Origin: Chryseobacterium sp. KLBC 52
Lineage (GTDB): Bacteria > Bacteroidota > Bacteroidia > Flavobacteriales > Weeksellaceae
DNA: 38,864 nucleotides
Assembly: GCF_003347605.1 (NCBI RefSeq)
Contig: NZ_QDFZ01000028.1
Span: 1 to 38,864 of the forward strand
Reading direction: 5' to 3'
A model generated the notes under the pieces. It was given only the letters and a program-made list of their open reading frames with translations, made no database searches and was not told the DNA's origin. The stretch's first letter is position 1. Every line of letters begins with the position of its first letter. A program made the translations under genes and the position numbers. This document shows, piece after piece, positions 33,799 to 38,864 of the stretch.

Positions 33799-36700
33799 AT
33801 GAAAAAACTTATAATTCCTATAGGGATTCTTATAATTGGAACTGCCCAGGCGCAGCTTACCAATACAGAAAATTATGTCTATTCAAAGACTTACCTGTCC
33901 GATCCTACCCTTGCTAATGTTAAAAGCACAGAAACCGTTCAGTATTTTGACGGCTTGGGAAGACCTAAACAAATTGTCAATGTAAAAGCCTCTCCATTAG
34001 GAAAGGATGTAGTGATTCCTATCAAATACGATCCTTTCGGAAGACAGGTTCAGGACTATCTGCCCATTCCTCAGGGTAGTACTCTCAATGGCGGTATTAT
34101 TACCGATCCATTAGCCAATATTAGCAGTACCCCTTATGGAACAGAGAAAATCTATTCAGAAAAAATTCTTGAAAATTCACCATTAGACCGTGTTTTAACA
34201 CAAAAACAAGTGGGAACTGCCTGGGACAATAAGCCTGTACAATTTGGCTATGACGCCAATGTCGATGGTGAGGTAAAAAAATATAATGCTACTTTTAACT
34301 ATACCACTTTTACTTCCCAACTCATCCCATCCGGTTCCTATGCAGTAGGACAGCTTTATAAAAATACTGTTACCGATGAAGATGGAAACCCAACCATAGA
34401 ATTTAAAAACGGACAGGGACAGGTTGTATTGGTTAGAAAAGTAATCAGTGCTACAGAAAGTGCAGATACCTATTATGTTTACAATGATTATAATCAGCTG
34501 GCATATGTAATTCCTCCCAAAGCCTCTTTAGAAGCAGATCCCAATACCGTACTGAATGATTTATGTTATCAGTATAAATATGACGGGCGAAATCGTTTAG
34601 TAGAAAAGAAACTTCCCGGAAAAGGCTGGGAGTATATGGTGTATAATAAAGCTGATCAGCTTATTCTGACCCAAGATACCGAGCTTAAAGGAAAAGGACA
34701 ATGGCTCTTTACCAAATACGATCAGTTTGGAAGAACCATCTACACCGGAATCACCAATAATACTGCCAGCAGGGCATCGATACAAAACAGTGCCAATGTC
34801 AATACCGTTTTATATGAAACCAGAACTGCTGCGGTCGGATTTACCTTAAACGACATGGCGGTATACTATACCAAGCTTTCCACCCCTTCCAATGTTAGCC
34901 AGATATTAAGTGTTAATTATTATGATACCTATCCTGCAGGGTCCTCTGCGGTTACCAATGTATTTGCCCAGCCTCTTCTTACGGACAATCCGGCTAATGC
35001 ACAAACAACCAAAGGATTCCTTACCGCCTCCTATATCAAAAATATAGAAGATGATCAGTGGACAAGGAACTTTATCTGGTATGATACCAAAGGAAGAAAC
35101 ATCGGTTCAAGAAGCAACAATCATTTAGGAGGATATACCGTTGTCAACAATAAACTTGATTTTACAGGAGTTATCCTTCAGACTAATACCTACCATAAAA
35201 GGCTTGCTGCAGATCCTGAAAAACTCATCGTAGAAAAATTCACCTATGATCCTCAGAACAGACTTCTGACCCACACCCATCAGGTGGGAAGCAACCCTGT
35301 TGAATACCTGACCCAGAATAAGTACAATGAAATTTCCCAGCTGGAATCTAAGAAAGTAGGTGGAACGGCTACTGCATCCCCATTACAGACCATAGCTTAC
35401 CAATACAATATCCGGGGCTGGATCACAAAAGTGAATGATCCTGCCAATCTGAACGGGAAATTATTTGGCTATGAGATGAAATATAACAACCCTGTGTATA
35501 CCAATACATCAACAGGAAATTTTAATGGAAATATCACGGAGATCGATTGGAATATTTCCAGTAATGAAGGGCTGAAAAGATACAATTATCAGTATGACGC
35601 CTTAAACAGGTTGTTAAAAGGAGCCTATTCCCAACCCAATGCTTCTTTAGCTCAAAACAATTATTTTAATGAAGAGTTGAGCTATGACCTCAATGGTAAT
35701 ATCAAAACCTTAAAAAGATTTTCATGGCCTGTTTCCGGAGGAACCACCGCAGAGAAAATTGATGATCTGATCTATAACTATCAGAACGGAGACAAAAGTA
35801 ATACTCTGGACAAAATTACCCTTCCTTCAGGGGTTATTAACAACCGTTCAGGATACAATGCTTTGCAGGGAACGATGGCCTATAATCTTAATGGGAATAT
35901 GACGGATCACCCTGACAGAAAAATGAAGATCATTTACAATTACCTGAATTTGCCCAATTCTATTTCAGTTAATGAGGGGCTGATAGGTATTTCCAACACC
36001 AGCTACACCTATAGGGCAGACGGAACGAAAGTTTCTAAAACATACAGTATGAACGGGTCTATAGAAACCAACTATCTCGACGGCTTCCAGTATGATAACA
36101 GACATGCCTATGATACTTCAGCCTCTCTTTACACCATTCCAGTATTGAAATTTGTACCGACTTCCGAAGGGTATTACGATTTTACGGAAAATAAGTATAT
36201 TTACAATTATATCGATCATCTAGGAAATGTAAGGGTGAGTTATAAGAATAGTGGTACTGGACTTGAGGTGATTGATGCCAACAACTATTATCCTTTTGGA
36301 TTAAAACATCAGGAGGGCCTGATAGTTCCTACTCCTTTTGGAGGAGTTTCTTATAACTACAAATACAATGGCAAGGAATTGCAAGAAAGTGGAATGTATG
36401 ATTATGGAGCAAGGTTTTATATGCCAGATATTGGGAGATGGGGAGTACAAGATTTGTTAAGCGAATTTTATTATTCTCATTCCCCATATAATTATGTTGG
36501 TAATAATCCTATTATTAGAACTGACCCAACAGGAATGGATTGGTATACAGATAAAGATGGCAATTATCAATATAATTCTAATCTCACCAAGGATAACGCA
36601 GATCAATTTTTTAAAGATAACAAAATTGAAGGTGCAAAATATTTTGCAGTAAATGGTACAGCTATTTCTGGATATAATTTAGGAAAAGATAACCAGAAAA

Positions 36701-37242
36701 TTACATCAAGTTATAATTTAAATAACGATGGTTCGGTTACTGATAATATTTTAGGCAAAAACATTGATGCTGGTTCAACAGCAACATTAGGAGGAACTGG
36801 TAAATCTGTTACTGCAGTAGATGATAGGCCTACTGGTGATTACAATAAGAATGGTGACCAATTTGATTCCAATGATGGAAATAAATACCAATTAAATAAT
36901 AATCATTGGGTGAAATTATCTGGTCAGATGGTTGATGCAAATGCTGTTCATGCTGGAGGGATAGGATCAATTTATTCAACTTATAACTCTATTACCTTAG
37001 TAGATCGTGCTATTTATAATGATAACTTAAAAACCATTTTTGATTATACAATAGATTTAAAAGGATTAGCTGTTGGTATTGGTTTATCTTCTATAGAGAA
37101 AGGGAAATTTGAAAAACCTTCCATACAAGGCGTTGTAATTGGGTTTATTTATAATTTTTATTCGGGAACTTTTAATCAATTAAATTCAATGAGAGAGCAT
37201 GACGAAAATGCAGAAAAAAACAGAATGCAAAATAGAAAGTAA
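33799..37242 (+). CDS. DUF6443/RHS-repeat protein with variable C-terminal tip (candidate polymorphic toxin)
   Basis: The protein has 1147 residues. A signal peptide (MKKLIIPIGILIIGTAQAQ) is followed by a DUF6443-like domain (~25-150, TVQYFDGLGRPKQIVNVKAS) and YD/RHS repeats (for example YDGRNRLVEKKLPGKGWEYM, YDQFGRTIYTGI, YDALNRLLKGAYS). The RHS core at ~805-912 contains YIDHLGNVRVSYKN, YNGKELQESGMYDYGARFYM and YNYVGNNPIIRTDPTGMDW. The last fits the PxxxxDPxG boundary where RHS proteins cleave off their tip. Residues ~913-1147 are not recognised: a polar, Asn/Asp-rich part, then a hydrophobic segment (IDLKGLAVGIGLSSIE, GVVIGFIYNFYSG), suggesting possible membrane action. The tip is AT-rich (14 of 60 G+C at 37021-37080 against 26 of 60 at 36001-36060). 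Confidence 0.88.
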   Translation: MKKLIIPIGILIIGTAQAQLTNTENYVYSKTYLSDPTLANVKSTETVQYFDGLGRPKQIVNVKASPLGKDVVIPIKYDPFGRQVQDYLPIPQGSTLNGGIITDPLANISSTPYGTEKIYSEKILENSPLDRVLTQKQVGTAWDNKPVQFGYDANVDGEVKKYNATFNYTTFTSQLIPSGSYAVGQLYKNTVTDEDGNPTIEFKNGQGQVVLVRKVISATESADTYYVYNDYNQLAYVIPPKASLEADPNTVLNDLCYQYKYDGRNRLVEKKLPGKGWEYMVYNKADQLILTQDTELKGKGQWLFTKYDQFGRTIYTGITNNTASRASIQNSANVNTVLYETRTAAVGFTLNDMAVYYTKLSTPSNVSQILSVNYYDTYPAGSSAVTNVFAQPLLTDNPANAQTTKGFLTASYIKNIEDDQWTRNFIWYDTKGRNIGSRSNNHLGGYTVVNNKLDFTGVILQTNTYHKRLAADPEKLIVEKFTYDPQNRLLTHTHQVGSNPVEYLTQNKYNEISQLESKKVGGTATASPLQTIAYQYNIRGWITKVNDPANLNGKLFGYEMKYNNPVYTNTSTGNFNGNITEIDWNISSNEGLKRYNYQYDALNRLLKGAYSQPNASLAQNNYFNEELSYDLNGNIKTLKRFSWPVSGGTTAEKIDDLIYNYQNGDKSNTLDKITLPSGVINNRSGYNALQGTMAYNLNGNMTDHPDRKMKIIYNYLNLPNSISVNEGLIGISNTSYTYRADGTKVSKTYSMNGSIETNYLDGFQYDNRHAYDTSASLYTIPVLKFVPTSEGYYDFTENKYIYNYIDHLGNVRVSYKNSGTGLEVIDANNYYPFGLKHQEGLIVPTPFGGVSYNYKYNGKELQESGMYDYGARFYMPDIGRWGVQDLLSEFYYSHSPYNYVGNNPIIRTDPTGMDWYTDKDGNYQYNSNLTKDNADQFFKDNKIEGAKYFAVNGTAISGYNLGKDNQKITSSYNLNNDGSVTDNILGKNIDAGSTATLGGTGKSVTAVDDRPTGDYNKNGDQFDSNDGNKYQLNNNHWVKLSGQMVDANAVHAGGIGSIYSTYNSITLVDRAIYNDNLKTIFDYTIDLKGLAVGIGLSSIEKGKFEKPSIQGVVIGFIYNFYSGTFNQLNSMREHDENAEKNRMQNRK

Positions 37243-37244
37243 CT

Positions 37245-37439
37245 ATGAATAATAAACTAATTATAAGAGCAATTATATATTTATTGATATTTTGTGGAAT
37301 TATCATAGCAATTGATATTACCTATAGTATTATAGTGCATCATCAATTAAAATCTGTTAATATAATATTTGATATTATTTTTGGTTTTCTTTTTTGGATA
37401 CTATTTCTTTTTTCTGACAGATTCCGGTCCCATAAGTAA
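37245..37439 (+). CDS. Candidate immunity protein, small two-helix membrane protein
   Basis: This 64-residue protein has two hydrophobic helices (LIIRAIIYLLIFCGIIIAID, ~5-24; IIFDIIFGFLFWILFLFSDR, ~40-59) and a basic end (RFRSHK). Its ATG is 2 bases after the RHS stop codon. A small gene directly after an RHS tip is normally its immunity gene. Base composition is AT-rich, like the tip and unlike the RHS core, so tip and small gene look like one exchanged cassette. I recognise no immunity family; the role is inferred from position and composition. An inner-membrane immunity protein would fit a membrane-acting tip. Confidence 0.6.
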   Translation: MNNKLIIRAIIYLLIFCGIIIAIDITYSIIVHHQLKSVNIIFDIIFGFLFWILFLFSDRFRSHK

Positions 37440-37514
37440 TATTTTGACATGTATAATACGTGAGCAATAATAAAGAACCCCGCGCTACCGCACGAATCCT
37501 TTCGAGTGGCAAAT
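37440..37514. other. Short spacer with a GC-rich hairpin between the immunity candidate and the IS
   Basis: GAACCCCGCGCTACCGCACG, then AATCCTTTCGAGTGGC, stands out from the AT-rich surroundings. CCGCACGAA and TTCGAGTGG pair at 7 of 9 positions around a short loop. It could be a remnant boundary of the RHS cassette region. No gene is seen. Confidence 0.4.
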
Positions 37515-37560
37515 TGACTAGTCCTGAAAAAGGTTGACTAGTTTAATATTTCAAATATAC

Positions 37561-38478
37561 TTAGATCAGAGTAGGAATTTTCCTATTCTGATTTTGTTTT
37601 TTGTATGTTTTTAATTTCACGTTATTTTTCATATGCACTTGGCTAGGGATGTTATAATTTAGGGAAAAATGAGGTCTTAAATTATTATAATAATAAATTG
37701 ATTGATCAAGCTGCTGTGAGAGATTCTTAAAGTTTTCAAAAGTATCAATCAATCCAAACTCATATTTCAGAATGCCGTTTACCCTCTCTGCTACAGCATT
37801 CTCATAAGGATCCGAGTTCTCGGTCATACTGATAAGAATATCACTTTTCCTTAACGTTTCAGTATATTCTTTACTACAATACTGCAATCCTCTGTCTGAA
37901 TGATGAATTAAAGAATGTTTATACACCCTGTTCTTTATGGCTTGTTTTAATGCTTTCAATGTGGAGGCAGTCTGTAAATTATCACTTAGTTCATATCCTA
38001 CAATTTTCTTTGAATAGGCATCGGTAATCAAATGAAGATAATAATTTTTCTCTTTAGTCTTCAGATAGGTAATATCTGCAACCCAAACTTTTTCTGAACA
38101 TTTCAACTCCTTTTCTTTAATAATATTCGGGTATTTCTTCATCCAATGTCTGGAATTGGTTGTTTTAAAATAACTGTGTCTTCTGGGAATTAAAAGATAA
38201 TTCGATCTTAAAAGTTGAAATAGCCGATCTCTTCCTATACGAAGATCCTCTTTTGAAAAATCATTTTTAAGTAATACATAAAGTTTTCGAGTCCCTATTT
38301 TAGGCATCTTCTTACGAATTGATAATACCAGTTCTATAATCCTTTTTTGATTATTGATAGAATCAGGCTGTTTCTTCCTTTTATAATAAGCTTGTTTACT
38401 GTATCCAAACAATCGGCAGATATCTTCCAGTGAAAGATTTGTATACGGCCTTATTTCCTGGATTGATTGGAACCAGAC
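37561..38478 (-). CDS. IS3-family transposase OrfB (DDE catalytic part)
   Basis: This is the catalytic half, about 305 residues in the orfB frame from the shift site (coordinates taken from there). It opens FQSIQEIRPYTNLSLEDICR, then LFGYSKQAYYKRKK, overlapping the orfA end; an isolated TTG start at 38412 would lose this conserved part. The retroviral-integrase-type core has its catalytic residues in VADITYL (Asp), IHHSDRGLQY (Asp) and ENAVAERVNG (Glu), with exactly 35 residues between the second Asp and the Glu, the D35E spacing of IS3 transposases. It appears intact and potentially active. Confidence 0.9.
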   Translation of the reverse strand, partial: VWFQSIQEIRPYTNLSLEDICRLFGYSKQAYYKRKKQPDSINNQKRIIELVLSIRKKMPKIGTRKLYVLLKNDFSKEDLRIGRDRLFQLLRSNYLLIPRRHSYFKTTNSRHWMKKYPNIIKEKELKCSEKVWVADITYLKTKEKNYYLHLITDAYSKKIVGYELSDNLQTASTLKALKQAIKNRVYKHSLIHHSDRGLQYCSKEYTETLRKSDILISMTENSDPYENAVAERVNGILKYEFGLIDTFENFKNLSQQLDQSIYYYNNLRPHFSLNYNIPSQVHMKNNVKLKTYKKQNQNRKIPTLI

Positions 38479-38813
38479 TTTTTTACAATTTCAATCTTCA
38501 ACTCACGCTCTGCGATTTCTATAAATCTCTTAAACACTTTGAGCTCTTCTTCCTTTTTGGATAAAGCAGCTTCAAGCTCTTTAATCTTTTGTTTCTGTGG
38601 ATCTTTCATAGGTCTGCCTTTACTTAATTGTTTTTCATAAGTAAAGTTACCATATTTTATTAACCAACTTGAAATGCATGAATTACCCCGAATATTGTAT
38701 CGAGTTTGCAATTGGGATTTTGTATATAATCCCCGTTCATATTCAGAGACAACTTGTCGTTTGAATGCCTCACTGTATTCTTGGACAGGGGACGATGTTT
38801 TTTTTAGATTCAT
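38451..38813 (-). CDS. IS3-family transposase OrfA
   Basis: The protein has 120 residues. The N-terminal helix-turn-helix region (YSEAFKRQVVSEYERGLYTK, then QLQTRYNIRGNSCISSWLIK, ~13-53) would bind the IS ends. A coiled coil follows (KIKELEAALSKKEEELKVFK, ~76-95), typical of OrfA dimerisation. It is shorter than OrfA of the other element in the window and has one HTH rather than two, so the two ISs belong to different IS3 subgroups. The start at 38813 is 51 bases inside the element. Confidence 0.9.
   Translation of the reverse strand: MNLKKTSSPVQEYSEAFKRQVVSEYERGLYTKSQLQTRYNIRGNSCISSWLIKYGNFTYEKQLSKGRPMKDPQKQKIKELEAALSKKEEELKVFKRFIEIAERELKIEIVKKSGSNQSRK
38478..38484 (-). other. -1 ribosomal frameshift site, A AAA AAG
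   Basis: The orfA codons GTA AAA AAG contain A_AAA_AAG. A -1 shift gives VWFQSIQEIRPY, joining directly to the OrfB sequence. It is the same signal, at the same relative place, as at 271-277. Confidence 0.8.
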
Positions 38814-38864
38814 AAGGGTGACTAATTTTATGGTTTTTTAGTCAACCTTTTTCAGGACGAGACA

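Larger units (their letters stand above)
37515..38864 (-). mobile_element. Complete IS3-family insertion sequence, 1350 bp
   Basis: The ends are TGACTAGTCCTGAAAAAGG on the left and, read on the minus strand, TGTCTCGTCCTGAAAAAGG on the right. They are inverted repeats of about 26 bases with two mismatches near the tips; the inner 20 bases (37521-37540 and 38839-38858) match exactly. orfA and orfB lie between them in the expected order with a -1 frameshift signal. The right end coincides with the last base of the window, so the flanking duplication cannot be tested. It sits 75 bases after the immunity candidate. Confidence 0.92.

Noticed and set aside
30368..37439. Type VI secretion-linked RHS effector
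   Set aside because: There is no PAAR, VgrG or Hcp gene nearby, and both large proteins start with signal peptides, which argues for export through Sec.

Overview
The window looks like a chromosomal contig from a Chryseobacterium-like flavobacterium (Bacteroidota). Evidence: the DNA is AT-rich. Several starts are preceded by the Bacteroidota -7 motif TAnnTTTG rather than a TATAAT box. One protein ends in a type IX secretion (T9SS) type A sorting domain. The arginine operon is of the Bacteroidota type, with an N-succinylornithine-type transcarbamylase. There is a Bacteroidota-type RHS gene pair. Both window edges lie in IS3-family elements: the left edge cuts one, and the right edge coincides with the apparent outer end of the other. 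This is what a draft contig broken at repeats would look like.

Layout. 1-792: truncated IS3-family element. 833-6314 (minus): pyrB-carA-carB, opening pyrimidine synthesis. Its leader (6334-6469) holds a promoter, a 23-codon reading frame, a small hairpin, a U-rich stretch and an intrinsic terminator just before pyrB, an arrangement like the E. coli pyrBI attenuator. 6555-7016 (plus): Lrp/AsnC-type regulator. 7583-16363 (minus): complete eight-gene arginine operon in transcription order GNAT acyltransferase-argG-argC-argD-argF'-argB-argE'-argH, using the carbamoyl phosphate made by CarAB. 16524-16940 (plus, divergent): small zinc-ribbon/HTH protein resembling the IS1 InsA protein, a candidate local regulator.

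17290-28330 (plus): organic-acid uptake and activation block. It contains an outer-membrane porin, an MHS-type MFS transporter, two small membrane proteins, a sodium:solute-symporter/histidine-kinase fusion, a receiver-only response regulator, a propionyl-CoA-synthetase-like enzyme and an acetyl-CoA synthetase. The arrangement recalls the CrbS/CrbR acetate switch, but the regulator has no DNA-binding output.

28594-37439 (plus): T9SS-exported repeat protein, a large exported SpvB/RHS-like protein, a DUF6443/RHS protein with an unrecognised C-terminal tip, and a 64-residue two-helix membrane protein 2 bases later that is a candidate immunity protein. This is the most likely place for an undescribed effector-immunity pair. 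37515-38864: second IS3-family element.

Intergenic gaps are filled with short palindromic repeats of at least four families. One family also lies in frame inside the T9SS gene. I saw no tRNA, rRNA or CRISPR array.
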